Shown here one piece after another: positions 24,458 through 33,242 of a stretch of DNA of 64,000 bases (within the stretch, counting starts at the first letter, position 1; the number at the start of each line of letters is the position of its first letter). This stretch comes from Deltaproteobacteria bacterium HGW-Deltaproteobacteria-2 (lineage in GTDB: Bacteria > Desulfobacterota > Syntrophia > Syntrophales > Smithellaceae), in NCBI GenBank assembly GCA_002840505.1, contig PHBC01000005.1, positions 228,742 through 292,741 of the forward strand, in the 5' to 3' direction. The notes under the pieces are model-generated. The model saw only the letters and a program-made list of their open reading frames with translations, was not told the DNA's origin and ran no database searches. The position numbers were made by a program, and so were the translations under genes.

Positions 24458-25690
24458 ATGACTGGTGAAACAAAAGTGTTCGGCATGCCGCCGGAAAGCG
24501 GCAGATGGTTGTATGTTGTGCTAGGATTGGTTATGAACGTTTGTCTTGGTGCGGTGTATGCTTACAGTATCTTTCTGGGACCTGTAAAAAATGCTTTCAA
24601 TTCCTCCGCGTCCTTATCCATTCTACCCTTTATGGTTTTTCTGGCCTTCTTTGCTATTTTGATGTTTTTTGGTGGCCGTTTAATGGAAAAAATGGGGCCG
24701 CGCAATGTTGCAATCATCGGCGGTCTTATTGTGGGACTGGGATGGCTCCTTTCCAGCTTTGCTACCAATATTTGGTTTCTGATCTTAACATACGGTGTTA
24801 TTGCCGGATCAGGTGTCGGTTTAGTTTATGGTTGTCCTATTGCTGTGGGTGCGAAATGGTTTCCGGATAAAAAAGGCCTTGCTGTCGGTTTGATAGTTGC
24901 CGGTTTCGGCGGATCAGCCCTGATTACAGGGAAAATCGCTAATGCCCTAATCCCATCTGTTGGATTATCAACAACCTTCCTGTATTTTGGAATAGCCTTC
25001 GGAATTATCCTTTTTATCCTGAGTTTGCCTTTAAAGTTTCCTGCTGCCGGCTGGACTCCCAAAGGCTGGAAACCGGCTGCCGGCGCAGTAGCCGCTGCAA
25101 ATTTTACACCGGGCGAAATGATTAAAACAGGAACATACTGGGGATTGTTTTTATGTTTCCTTATCGGCGCGATTGCCGGGTTGATGGCTATCGGAATATC
25201 CAAGCCGGTCGGCAATGAAATTATCAAAATATCCGGCGAAACAGCAGCCACACTGGTTGGCGTTTTCGCTTGTTTTAACGCTCTGGGACGCCCGATTTTT
25301 GGCTTGCTTACTGATAAGATTACTCCCCGCTATGCGGCCATGTTGAATCTGGCCATAATTCTTATTGTTTCTATTATCATGATTATTGCCAAGGAAGGTG
25401 ATACCAATCTTTATGTGATCAGCTTTGTCGGTTTCTGGATGTGTCTGGGCGGATGGCTGGCCATAGCTCCCACGGCGACGGCCACATTCTTCGGCATGCA
25501 AAATTACGCGCGTAATTATGGCGTCGTGTTCTTTGCCTATGGATTGGGTGCAATTGTCGGTGGCATCATTTCCGGTCAGGCCAAGGATGTTTTCGGAACA
25601 TATACATTTGCCTTTTATCCGACAGCTGTTCTGGCGGCTGCCGGGATGGTTCTGGCGGCGATGTTGTTGAAACCTCCGAAGAAGGTATAG
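24458..25690 (+). CDS. MFS transporter, oxalate/formate antiporter (OFA) family
   Basis: About 410 residues with twelve hydrophobic segments. GRWLYVVLGLVMNVCLGAVYAYSIF begins helix 1 as in OFA transporters, FGGRLMEKMGPRNV is the MFS loop motif A, and FGLLTDKITPRYA repeats it in the second half. OFA proteins exchange small carboxylates such as oxalate and formate. ATG 24458 follows GAGGAGGTG; the frame extends back to 24338 without a site. A strong terminator follows at 25713. Substrate not determinable, though formate or another short acid fits a syntroph. Confidence 0.88.
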   Translation: MTGETKVFGMPPESGRWLYVVLGLVMNVCLGAVYAYSIFLGPVKNAFNSSASLSILPFMVFLAFFAILMFFGGRLMEKMGPRNVAIIGGLIVGLGWLLSSFATNIWFLILTYGVIAGSGVGLVYGCPIAVGAKWFPDKKGLAVGLIVAGFGGSALITGKIANALIPSVGLSTTFLYFGIAFGIILFILSLPLKFPAAGWTPKGWKPAAGAVAAANFTPGEMIKTGTYWGLFLCFLIGAIAGLMAIGISKPVGNEIIKISGETAATLVGVFACFNALGRPIFGLLTDKITPRYAAMLNLAIILIVSIIMIIAKEGDTNLYVISFVGFWMCLGGWLAIAPTATATFFGMQNYARNYGVVFFAYGLGAIVGGIISGQAKDVFGTYTFAFYPTAVLAAAGMVLAAMLLKPPKKV

Positions 25691-25712
25691 ACACTGGTTC
25701 ACTTGAAAATGA

Positions 25713-25740
25713 AAAAGCGGGCTTTTGCCCGCTTTTTTTT
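25713..25740 (+). terminator. rho-independent terminator after the OFA transporter
   Basis: AAAAAGCGGGC-TTTT-GCCCGCTTTTTTTT forms a 6-bp GC stem with a four-base loop and an eight-T tail, directly after the transporter stop codon. It ends the transporter transcript before the epimerase gene. Confidence 0.9.
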
Positions 25741-25792
25741 GCTGTCATTACAAATGGAAATCAGTTATCCTTAACATTTAGGAGACATTGTA

Positions 25793-26806
25793 ATGAATAC
25801 AAACAATGGCAAAAATGTTCTGGTTACCGGTGCAGGTGGATTTATCGGTACAGTCCTCTGCAAGAGACTCGTGGAGGATAAATTTAATGTTACCGGTCTG
25901 GCCATGTCCGGCGAAAAAACCGAAAATCTTGAGCAGATGGGAGTTGCCATTGTGAGAGGCAATCTTACCATGCCTGAAACGATCCGCGGCATTTGCGACG
26001 GAATCGATACCGTGTATCATCTGGCCGCGCGTGTCACCTACTGGGGTACCAGAAAAGAATTCTACGATACTATATACGACGCGACAAAAAATATTTTAGA
26101 AGAAGCTGCCGGCAAAGTACATCGTTTTGTGTATATCAGCTCAGTGGTGGCTACCGGCCTGGGTCCGAAGCACCGGAAGGGGCATAGGGAAAGTGATCCG
26201 GTTTATAAGACAGGCATCTTCTATGGCGATGCCAAACTCGATGCCGAAGGGCTGGTATGGAATTACCACCGCAACGGAAAAATTTCCGGCACGGTAATCA
26301 GGCCCACTAATGTCATAGGTCCCGCAAGCGTATGGGTCCGTGACGCCGTCGATAACCTGAACAAGCCGTTTCTTCCTCTCATCGATGGCGGCCGCTGGAG
26401 CGCTAGTCTCCTTTACGTGGATAATTTGGTAGATGCCTTCGTGCTTACCGGGACAAAAGAAATTGCGGCGGGGCAGACTTATCATATCAGAGACGATTAT
26501 GCAGTTACATGGCGCCAATATTTTACAGACATTGCCGGCCTTATGGGAAAGAAGATCAAGGCAACGACATTCTTTTCGATACCTTTTGCCCTGGCCTGGC
26601 CCAGCGCCGGTTTTGTGGGGACGATCTGCGCTGCACTTCACATAAAGACAACCATGACCAGGCACAACGTTGCCATGATGGGTCGCGATAACGATATCGA
26701 TAATTCGAAAGCGAAGCGCGAATTAGGATGGAATACGCGCGTGACATACGAAGATGCCCTGCGACGCATAAGTGCTTGGATGAAAAAAGAAGGGCTCGCG
26801 CCATAA
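25793..26806 (+). CDS. NAD(P)-dependent epimerase/dehydratase family (extended SDR)
   Basis: 337 residues. The Rossmann motif VLVTGAGGFIGTVLCKRL starts the protein. The catalytic Ser/Tyr-x3-Lys is only partly canonical: YISSVVATG is present, but the later site reads FYGDAKLDAEG, with Y-x3-K (YGDAK). The substrate region VIRPTNVIGP follows. The domain order suits 3-beta-hydroxysteroid dehydrogenase/dihydroflavonol-type reductases. TAGGAGA precedes ATG 25793. It stands alone between a terminator and the mop promoter element. Substrate unknown. Confidence 0.85.
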   Translation: MNTNNGKNVLVTGAGGFIGTVLCKRLVEDKFNVTGLAMSGEKTENLEQMGVAIVRGNLTMPETIRGICDGIDTVYHLAARVTYWGTRKEFYDTIYDATKNILEEAAGKVHRFVYISSVVATGLGPKHRKGHRESDPVYKTGIFYGDAKLDAEGLVWNYHRNGKISGTVIRPTNVIGPASVWVRDAVDNLNKPFLPLIDGGRWSASLLYVDNLVDAFVLTGTKEIAAGQTYHIRDDYAVTWRQYFTDIAGLMGKKIKATTFFSIPFALAWPSAGFVGTICAALHIKTTMTRHNVAMMGRDNDIDNSKAKRELGWNTRVTYEDALRRISAWMKKEGLAP

Positions 26807-26860
26807 TCATGACGCTGACAATGCATATCAGTGCAATCGCCGGGCTTTACAACAAGGATT

Positions 26861-27013
26861 GCATTAGTGAAACTCCAATTTCCATAACGAAGTGTGTGGA
26901 AATTGGTAAGTTGAATCCCGACGCTGTCGGGACAAAGCGGAGAACATGATACCTCATCTCTTACTCTGAAGCTCATGTTCGTGATTGACATACAATTATG
27001 TTTTCATTATAAT
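26861..27013 (+). promoter_or_regulatory. repeated upstream element with consensus sigma-70 promoter (mop copy)
   Basis: A consensus promoter lies at the end: TTGACA 26985-26990, 17-bp spacer, TATAAT 27008-27013. The upstream ~120 bp share two blocks with the region before selD: CATTAGTGAAACTCCAATT near 26862 and CATGTTCGTGATTGAC directly at the -35. A hairpin (CCCGACGCTGTCGGG) lies in between. The Mop start codon is 66 bp downstream. Confidence 0.7.
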
Positions 27014-27078
27014 TTTGCCGCTAGGTGATAATCTTAGGTAATATCTTATTGAAACGATCTAACCAAAAGGAGGACACC

Positions 27079-27288
27079 ATGAAGATTAGTGCGCGAAATA
27101 TACTAAAGGGAAAAGTAGTCAAAATTTCAGAAGGTGCTGTGAATACTGAAATACTTTTAGAGCTTGCAGGCGGCGCTAAGGTTGTTTCGATCATTTCCAA
27201 AGAATCCGCGAAAAAGCTGGGCTTGAAACCAGGCAAAAAAGCTTATGCTATTATAAAAGCTTCCAATGTAATGATGGCTGTTGATTAA
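27079..27288 (+). CDS. molybdenum-pterin binding protein (Mop, single TOBE domain)
   Basis: 69 residues starting MKISARNILKGKVVKI. It is a single molbindin (Mop/TOBE) domain: SARNxLKGKV at the start, GAVNTEILLELAGG in the middle and AYAIIKASNVMMAVD at the end match the family closely. Such proteins bind molybdate or tungstate as oligomers and buffer it in the cytoplasm. AAGGAGG lies just before ATG 27079; a longer frame from 27025 ignores this site. It follows a consensus promoter. Supports molybdenum/tungsten enzyme use with mobB. Confidence 0.92.
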   Translation: MKISARNILKGKVVKISEGAVNTEILLELAGGAKVVSIISKESAKKLGLKPGKKAYAIIKASNVMMAVD

Positions 27289-27365
27289 TCCTTTTATTTT
27301 CGGACGCAACTTTGATGTTAAGTAAAGCGGGAAGACCTTCCCCCTTTATTTAATTAGGATACGGT

Positions 27366-28580
27366 ATGAGCGATGAAAAATTGTACATTGTTCTGATGGG
27401 GCTACCTGCCCGTGGTAAATCCACACTGGCCGGCCGTCTGCATGATGCTTTCCGAAAAGACGTAATACCTACTCGAATATTCAATAACGGAAAACTGCGC
27501 AGGACATATCTGCCGCTTCATGAGACGGCGAGTTCCGAATTTTATTCCCCTCAAAATTTGGCCGCCGTGGAATTGAGGAAAAAAATCGCCCTCATGAATA
27601 TGGAAAGGGCCAAGGCTTATCTGCGTAACAGCGGACAGATCGCGATTCTCGATGCGACAAATGCGGGAAGGGAGCGACGCGCAACAATAGAAAAAAACCT
27701 CAATGACCATCCGCTTTTATTTATCGAATGCATCAATGACGATGAAGATATTCTGAATCTAAGCATACAAGAGAAAATAAAACTGCCGGAATTTGCCCAC
27801 CTTAAAGATAAAGCGGCAACAGAATTTTTGAAACGAATTGATTACTACCGCATGATTTATAAACCGTTGAAGGTTGAAAGAAATTACATTCGTATAGATT
27901 CTTTACAAAACATGATTATTGAGGAAAAGCACAGCGATGCGATTCCCTTTTATGACCGGCTGCGGGACTATCTTGTTACAGATGAAGTAAAGAATCTTTT
28001 TCTGATCCGGCACACGGAAACGGAATATAATATTGTGAATAGAATCGGCGGGGATCCACTACTCACAGAAAAGGGCAAAGCACAAGCAACTGCCTTAGGT
28101 CAGTTTTTTAAGAGCAAGAAAATTTCTTACATTTTTACCAGCAAAAAGCGAAGGACAATCGATACGGCCAGAATTATTTGTGAAATGCAAAATGATTGCA
28201 GGATAATTTCACTTAAGGAGTTCGATGAAATAAAAGCGGGAATCTGCGAAAGAATGACGTACGATGAAATCGAGGGAAATATGCCGCACGTCTTCAAAAA
28301 AAGAGGAGCAAACAAATACCATTATGTTTATCCCGAGGGTGAAAGTTACGAAACAATGAAGCCCCGAATCACACAAGGAATCAAAAAGGCGTTTTTTCTC
28401 AATAGGTATGGGATCAACATTATGATTATCGGGCATCAGGCCGTCAATAGGATGATCCTTTCTCATTTTCTTTACCGTAGGGAAGATGATGTTCCCTATA
28501 TCTACATTCCTCAGGATCGTTTTTATCACATTGTTTCCACGCAGGACAAAAAACTTTTTGAGCTCAAACAATACAATTAA
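27366..28580 (+). CDS. 6-phosphofructo-2-kinase / fructose-2,6-bisphosphatase-like bifunctional protein
   Basis: 404 residues in two domains. The N-terminal kinase has MGLPARGKSTLAGRLH (Walker A in the PFKFB form) and then PTRIFNNGKLRR and ILDATNAGRERRATI, all diagnostic of 6-phosphofructo-2-kinase. The C-terminal half is a histidine phosphatase: LFLIRHTETEYN (catalytic RH), GGDPLLTEKG, YPEGESYETM and IGHQAVNRMIL. This is the same order as animal and plant PFK-2/FBPase-2, which make and break the signal fructose-2,6-bisphosphate. Bacterial members are uncommon and mostly uncharacterised. TTAGGATAC precedes ATG 27366. Activity is inferred. Confidence 0.85.
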   Translation: MSDEKLYIVLMGLPARGKSTLAGRLHDAFRKDVIPTRIFNNGKLRRTYLPLHETASSEFYSPQNLAAVELRKKIALMNMERAKAYLRNSGQIAILDATNAGRERRATIEKNLNDHPLLFIECINDDEDILNLSIQEKIKLPEFAHLKDKAATEFLKRIDYYRMIYKPLKVERNYIRIDSLQNMIIEEKHSDAIPFYDRLRDYLVTDEVKNLFLIRHTETEYNIVNRIGGDPLLTEKGKAQATALGQFFKSKKISYIFTSKKRRTIDTARIICEMQNDCRIISLKEFDEIKAGICERMTYDEIEGNMPHVFKKRGANKYHYVYPEGESYETMKPRITQGIKKAFFLNRYGINIMIIGHQAVNRMILSHFLYRREDDVPYIYIPQDRFYHIVSTQDKKLFELKQYN

Positions 28581-28681
28581 TTATTGCTTGCACTGCTGGA
28601 GTAAAACAATAATATAAAACGCGGACTGTATTGAACAATACGAAAGCAGACTGATATTAAAAGTCTAATGATAATTATCTA

Positions 28682-28717
28682 CGGTTTCCTGACGAAAGGC
28701 TGTAACCGGGTTTTTTT
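28682..28717 (+). terminator. possible terminator after the PFK-2-like gene
   Basis: CGGTT...AACCG pairs around an inner CCT-GACGAA-AGG stem and is followed by a run of seven T at 28711-28717. It lies 100 bp after the stop codon, ahead of the OmpA promoter. The stem is weak, so this is tentative. Confidence 0.4.
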
Positions 28718-28742
28718 ACATAAGTAACGATTAATATGTCAT

Positions 28743-28771
28743 TTGACATAAAAAATCTATTTTAGTATAGC
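28743..28771 (+). promoter_or_regulatory. sigma-70-type promoter of the OmpA-family gene
   Basis: TTGACA 28743-28748, 17-bp spacer, TATAGC 28766-28771, then an inverted repeat AACATCA-GCATA-TGATGTT at 28773-28791. The OmpA start codon lies 95 bp downstream with AAAGGAG. Confidence 0.6.
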
Positions 28772-28865
28772 AACATCAGCATATGATGTTATCAGATGTA
28801 CGGAATTTGTATTTTTTACCAAAAAAGCTATTTATTATAAAAATCCATGGCAAAAGGAGAAGATT

Positions 28866-29513
28866 ATGAAAAAAAATTTAATTTTAACAATTGTCTTAAT
28901 GGTAATTTTTTGTGTTACTGCAGTACAGGCAGAAACAACGGAAGGAACTAGTGGTGCCGCTAAGCAATGGTGGCAAGAAGGCTACGTCCCTCCTCCTAAG
29001 GCTGAAGAACCAGCCGCTCAGGTGGAAGAAACAGTGGCCCCCCAAGTTGAGGAACCTGCTGCCCCGGTGGAAGTAGTGGCCCCCAAGGCCGAAGAACCAG
29101 CCGCTCCGGCGGAAGTAGCTGCGCCTAAGGATGAAAAACAGCTGCCGGAGAAGGTCTCCATGCCGCTTAATGTGAATTTCGATACGGCCAAGTCCGATAT
29201 TAAGAAAAAATATGATAACGACATCAAAAAAGTAGCCGATTTCATGAAAGCGAATTCAGGGGCTACAACTGTCATCGAAGGCCATACCGACAATGTCGAT
29301 AAATTCAATAATCCAGATAATAATATGAAGCTGTCTCGGGCCCGTGCCGACAGCGTCAGGCAATATTTGATCGACAAATTCGGAATCGATGCGTCCCGCA
29401 TTACCGCTGTCGGTTATGGATCGAGCAAGCCGATTGCCAGCAATGACACGAAGGAAGGAAGAATGAAAAACCGAAGAATTCAGGCGGTCATCGAAATGGT
29501 GAAGACAAAATAA
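28866..29513 (+). CDS. OmpA-family outer membrane/peptidoglycan-binding protein
   Basis: 215 residues. A signal peptide (residues 1-22, VTAVQAE cleavage) precedes a low-complexity Pro-Ala-Glu region of repeated 'KAEEPAAxVE' units (about residues 38-90). The C-terminal ~120 residues form an OmpA domain: VNFDTAKSDIKKKYDNDI, VIEGHTDNVD, LSRARADSVRQYLIDKFGI and GYGSSKPIASNDTKEGRMKNRR, which bind peptidoglycan. No N-terminal beta barrel is present, so it is a periplasmic or lipid-free linker rather than a porin. It has its own promoter at 28743. Confidence 0.9.
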   Translation: MKKNLILTIVLMVIFCVTAVQAETTEGTSGAAKQWWQEGYVPPPKAEEPAAQVEETVAPQVEEPAAPVEVVAPKAEEPAAPAEVAAPKDEKQLPEKVSMPLNVNFDTAKSDIKKKYDNDIKKVADFMKANSGATTVIEGHTDNVDKFNNPDNNMKLSRARADSVRQYLIDKFGIDASRITAVGYGSSKPIASNDTKEGRMKNRRIQAVIEMVKTK

Positions 29514-29545
29514 TTATTTACAGATTCATATTTCCGAAAATACTT

Positions 29546-29580
29546 AAGGCCTCATAACCACTACAAGGTTATGAGGCCTT
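29546..29580. terminator. 14-bp perfect hairpin after the OmpA-family gene
   Basis: AAGGCCTCATAACC and its exact complement GGTTATGAGGCCTT flank a seven-base loop. It sits 32 bp after the stop codon. There is no T run, so it may stabilise the 3' end or terminate by another route. Confidence 0.6.
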
Positions 29581-29660
29581 GGTGCTTTAGCGTCCCGATA
29601 ATGAAAAGGGTAAGAGATATCTTTTTGATTGTGTCCGAACCATTTATTTTGCAATCAAGA

Positions 29661-29833
29661 ATTCATTAGCGAAACTCCAATTCCGAAAGCGACGCGTATT
29701 AAAGTTTGTTCGCCGAATTATCCAATATCCTTTGGCTATTGGGAACAATCCCGCAAATCGGAAAATATGAAACCCGCAGCTTAATTTGAGATTCATATTC
29801 GTGATTGACTTGCAGAGCTGTTCTTCTTATACT
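29661..29833 (+). promoter_or_regulatory. repeated upstream element with sigma-70 promoter (selD copy)
   Basis: Second copy of the element before mop: CATTAGCGAAACTCCAATT near 29664, and CATATTCGTGATTGAC ending in the -35. The promoter is TTGACT 29805-29810, 17-bp spacer, TATACT 29828-29833. The selD start lies 54 bp downstream with AGAGGAA. The middle part differs from the mop copy. Confidence 0.65.
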
Positions 29834-29886
29834 TTAAACGATTAACTTCCTCAATTTTAGAGGGAGTTTTTAATAAAGAGGAAACG

Positions 29887-30939
29887 ATGAAAGAAAAAAA
29901 GATTGTTCGTTTAACTCAGACAGTTCAAAGCGCGGGTTGAGCCTGTAAAATAGGTCCGGGAGACCTGTCCGAGATCATGCATGATTTGCCGCTCATTCAA
30001 GATCCGAATTTAATAAGCGGATTTGAACACGCGGAAGACGCGGGAGTGTATAAAATTTCCGCTGATCTCGCTTTGGTTCAAACAGTTGATTTTTTTACTC
30101 CCACTGTTGACGATCCTTTTACCTTCGGACAGATTGCGGCCGTTAATGCGCTAAATGATATTTACGCCATGGGTGCCAGGCCGCTGACAGCGATGAATAT
30201 TGTCTGCTTTCCAATCAAGACAATGGATAAATCCGTGCTAAAAGAAGTGCTGCGCGGGGGATTGGATAAAATGCGCGAAGCCGGCGTTTTGCTTATCGGC
30301 GGGCATAGCGTTGAAGACAACGAAATTAAATATGGCCTTTCTGTAACCGGAGTGGTTCATCCTGATAAAGTATTATTTAATCGCGGTGCCAGAATTGGTG
30401 ATAAATTAATTTTGACAAAGCCTCTGGGGACGGGAATTATCAGCACCGCCGTTAAAGCCGAAGAAGCATCTGATGAACAAATGAAACAAGTGATTAATTC
30501 CATGACCATGCTTAATAAAAAAGCGTCGGAAATGATAATTGCTACGGATAACGTTCACTCCTGCACAGACATCACCGGCTTCGGTTTTTTAGGACACGCC
30601 AGTGAAATGATTGAGGGTGGCGATGTTGGCCTGCGCATCAATTCCTCCACCATCCCGGTTTTTCAGGGTGTACGGGAATTAATGGAAACAGGTTTTATTC
30701 CCGGCGGTCTTTATCGCAATAAAAATTTCCGCATCAATCAAGTCGAAAAAGAACAGACCTGTCCAGAATGGATTTTTGATGTCCTCTTTGATCCGCAGAC
30801 AGCGGGAGGGCTATTTTTCAGTCTGCCCGGCGATAAAGCACAAAACCTTGTGGGGACAATGCATAACGCCGGAATTGTTGATGCTGCTGTTGTCGGCGAA
30901 GTTGTTGCCGATCATCCCGGTAAAATTTTTGTTTATTAG
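29887..30939 (+). CDS. selD: selenide, water dikinase (selenophosphate synthetase), selenoprotein form
   Basis: 350 residues when the UGA at 29938-29940 (codon 18) is read as selenocysteine. The N-terminus then reads VQSAGUACKIGPGDL, matching the SelD active-site loop 'GAG(C/U)xCK'. The rest is typical: TVDFFTPTVDDPFTFGQIAA (Mg-ATP aspartates), NDIYAMGARPLTAMNI, GGHSVEDNEIKYGLSVTG and TDITGFGFLGHA. It makes selenophosphate from selenide and ATP. ATG 29887 follows AGAGGAA. A hairpin right after the UGA fits a bacterial SECIS. A start downstream of the UGA (ATG 29977) would remove the catalytic loop and is unlikely. Confidence 0.95.
29950..29968 (+). promoter_or_regulatory. SECIS hairpin for selD selenocysteine
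   Basis: ATAGGTC and GACCTGT pair over seven positions (one G-U) around a five-base loop CGGGA, starting ten bases after the in-frame UGA. Position and GG in the apical loop fit bacterial SECIS elements recognised by SelB. Confidence 0.75.
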
Positions 30940-30975
30940 GAGGATTTAGCCGGCGGTTCCATTCATGCCCGAACC

Positions 30976-32019
30976 ATGAAATTTGAATCCATCACAATCA
31001 AAAAAGAGACGGAGATGAATTTAAAAAAGATCATGGATATAGTCCGGCCAGATGATTCATTGGTCTTTCTGATGCAGGGCAGCCCTGATCCCGATGTCAT
31101 AGCTTCGGCTATGGCATTGCGCGAAATTATCCAGCGGAAAAAAGGCCTGGCCAAAAGCGTTTTCGTGTCCACAGAGCCATTGGTCAGACAGCAAAATAAA
31201 GAATTTGTTTCTTTCATGCGTCTCTATATTCACTTAATTAATCATGTGAATTTGAATTCCTACCGTTTAATCGCCCTTTTGGATGCCCAACCATCTTTTC
31301 TTAATGATGCGTTAAACTTTATAAAGCCGCATATTGTTTTCGATCATCATCCCCGTGAAGGAAAATGGCAAGCCGAAATTGAAGATATCCGGCCTGAATA
31401 TGGCGCTTTATCCACTCTTTTAACAGAATATTTGCTTTGCGCCCGCGTGAAAATTCCCCGTAACTTGCACACCGCTCTTCTTTATGGAATCAAATCGGAT
31501 ACGGACAATTTTGATCGTGCCACCATTATCGAAGATATCAGAGCTTATACCTTTCATACAAAACACGCCAATATGCGGCTGATTCGCCGCATCGAACTTA
31601 ATCAAACGCCGGGCAGTTTCTTGAAGTATTACGATCACGCCTATCATCACATGAACAATTTTCACGGCCGTCGGGTTTGTTATCTGGGAAGTGTTGAAAG
31701 CGCTGATGTCTGTGTTCAGATCGCTGATTTTTATTTGCATTTGATAGGCACTTACTACGCAGTTGTGGCCGGCACTGTCGGCGATAAGTTTATCATTATT
31801 TTTCGTGGAGATGGTTATGGGCAGGATTGCGGCGCAATTGCGCAACGGGCTTTCGGATTAATCGGTAAAGGCGGTGGACATCGAAGCGCCGCACGAATGG
31901 AAGTTCCTCTGGAAGTATTAAAAGACAAGTTAAATGATGATTTATCTCAACGAAACATTGACAGGTTTCTTTTCCAAAGTCTAAAAAGGGACCAAAAATC
32001 TGATACCGCCGGACTTTGA
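30976..32019 (+). CDS. DHH-family phosphoesterase (NrnA/RecJ-like)
   Basis: Up to 347 residues. The DHH domain shows QGSPDPDVIASAMAL (metal site I), a LLDAQPS aspartate, FDHHPR (the DHH motif) and ALLYGIKSDTDNF. The C-terminal DHHA1 domain ends with GKGGGHRSAARM. Family members degrade short RNA oligonucleotides, pAp or cyclic dinucleotides using Mn. The start could be ATG 30976 or ATG 31015; neither has a well-spaced ribosome site. It lies 36 bp after selD and before the GalT-like gene, so the three are probably cotranscribed. A link with selenium is not evident. Confidence 0.85.
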   Translation: MKFESITIKKETEMNLKKIMDIVRPDDSLVFLMQGSPDPDVIASAMALREIIQRKKGLAKSVFVSTEPLVRQQNKEFVSFMRLYIHLINHVNLNSYRLIALLDAQPSFLNDALNFIKPHIVFDHHPREGKWQAEIEDIRPEYGALSTLLTEYLLCARVKIPRNLHTALLYGIKSDTDNFDRATIIEDIRAYTFHTKHANMRLIRRIELNQTPGSFLKYYDHAYHHMNNFHGRRVCYLGSVESADVCVQIADFYLHLIGTYYAVVAGTVGDKFIIIFRGDGYGQDCGAIAQRAFGLIGKGGGHRSAARMEVPLEVLKDKLNDDLSQRNIDRFLFQSLKRDQKSDTAGL

Positions 32020-32058
32020 GAAGTATTGAAAAAACATTTGTTTTAGGAAGGAAAACTT

Positions 32059-33099
32059 ATGAAAGACATTGGATTTAAAAAAGAAATAACAACAGGCAGT
32101 TACCTTGATCATTTTAACGGTTTTCAGGAAAAGAAACTTACAATTGAAGTGCGTTATGATGAAATTACCGGTGTTTCGACCCGCATTTTACCTTACCGCG
32201 TGCGTCCAATCAAAAAGCCTGATTTAGATTTTTATTTGGAAAAATCACCAGAATCATTATGTCCTTTTTGCTCTGATCTTTTTGAAAAGACAACTCCTAA
32301 TTTCATGCCTAATATTATCAAGGAAGGAAAATTTCGGCGGGGAGAAGCGTGCCTGTTTCCTAACGCTTTCCCTTATGATCAAAATAATAACGTGGCAATT
32401 TTATCTTCACGACATTTCATCGGAATGGATCAATTAACAGCGGATACGATGCGTGATGGTTTTGCCGTCTGCCGTGATTATTTTCACCGCGTTGCCGAAT
32501 TGAATTTGGGTTATAAATATTGTTCAATTAACTGGAACTATATGCCTCCTGCCGGTGGGGGGTTGATTCATCCGCATTTGCAGACAATTGCCGGACATAA
32601 ACCCACTAATTTTATGCAACGACTTTTGACTAGCGCCCAAAATTATTCTTCTAATACAAATGGAGAAAACTTGTGGCGTAATTTAATTGCTTTGGAAAAA
32701 AACGCTAAAGAGAGGTTCATTGCCAGCACAGGCACTATCAGTTGGCTGACAAGTTTCGCGCCGAAAGGCATGGCCGGAGAAATCGATTTTATTTTTAAGG
32801 ACAAAACATCATTTTTTGATTTAACAGAAGCTAATTTCAGCGAACTGCTGACTGGACTATCCAGGGTATTTAGCTATTTACACGCAAATGATTTTATAAG
32901 TTTCAATATGACATTCTATGCTACAATGACAAACAATCGTAATTTTTGCGTGCAGGGAAAGATTGTGCCGCGATTTGTTGTTAATCCGTTAGGAACGAGC
33001 GATTTGAATTATTTTGAAAAACTGCATAATGAAATTATTTGCCCGACTGTTCCGGAAGAATTATGCCGCGAACTGCAACCTTATTTTATGGGGTCATAA
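32059..33099 (+). CDS. galactose-1-phosphate uridylyltransferase-like (HIT superfamily) protein
   Basis: 346 residues. CPFCSDLFEKTTP resembles the GalT zinc-site start, NAFPYDQNNNVAILSSRHF matches the GalT 'NPFPYxxxHxVIV' area, and GGGLIHPHLQT gives the catalytic His-x-His-x-Gln. These nucleotidyltransferases move UMP or AMP between sugar phosphates. The acceptor is uncertain because the rest diverges from true GalT and no galactose genes are nearby. AGGAAGG precedes ATG 32059, 39 bp after the DHH gene. Confidence 0.78.
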   Translation: MKDIGFKKEITTGSYLDHFNGFQEKKLTIEVRYDEITGVSTRILPYRVRPIKKPDLDFYLEKSPESLCPFCSDLFEKTTPNFMPNIIKEGKFRRGEACLFPNAFPYDQNNNVAILSSRHFIGMDQLTADTMRDGFAVCRDYFHRVAELNLGYKYCSINWNYMPPAGGGLIHPHLQTIAGHKPTNFMQRLLTSAQNYSSNTNGENLWRNLIALEKNAKERFIASTGTISWLTSFAPKGMAGEIDFIFKDKTSFFDLTEANFSELLTGLSRVFSYLHANDFISFNMTFYATMTNNRNFCVQGKIVPRFVVNPLGTSDLNYFEKLHNEIICPTVPEELCRELQPYFMGS

Positions 33100-33133
33100 A
33101 AAAATTATCATGCAAAAATATATAGTTGAATGC

Positions 33134-33163
33134 TTGACAACGGGGTCATTTGAGGATTATACA
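33134..33163 (+). promoter_or_regulatory. sigma-70-type promoter of the diguanylate cyclase gene
   Basis: TTGACA 33134-33139, 18-bp spacer, TATACA 33158-33163, about 80 bp before ATG 33243. No other gene lies between. Confidence 0.55.
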
Positions 33164-33242
33164 ATGATACCAATTCGCTTTTTTGGCTAACATTTATCGG
33201 GATCGCCAATTTCCTCAGCATATAACCTGAAGGAGATGGTAT

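Noticed and set aside
29938..29940. TGA taken as a disrupted selD or as a shorter gene starting at 29977
   Set aside because: The codon falls at the known Cys/Sec active-site position and is followed by a hairpin, so selenocysteine is the better reading.
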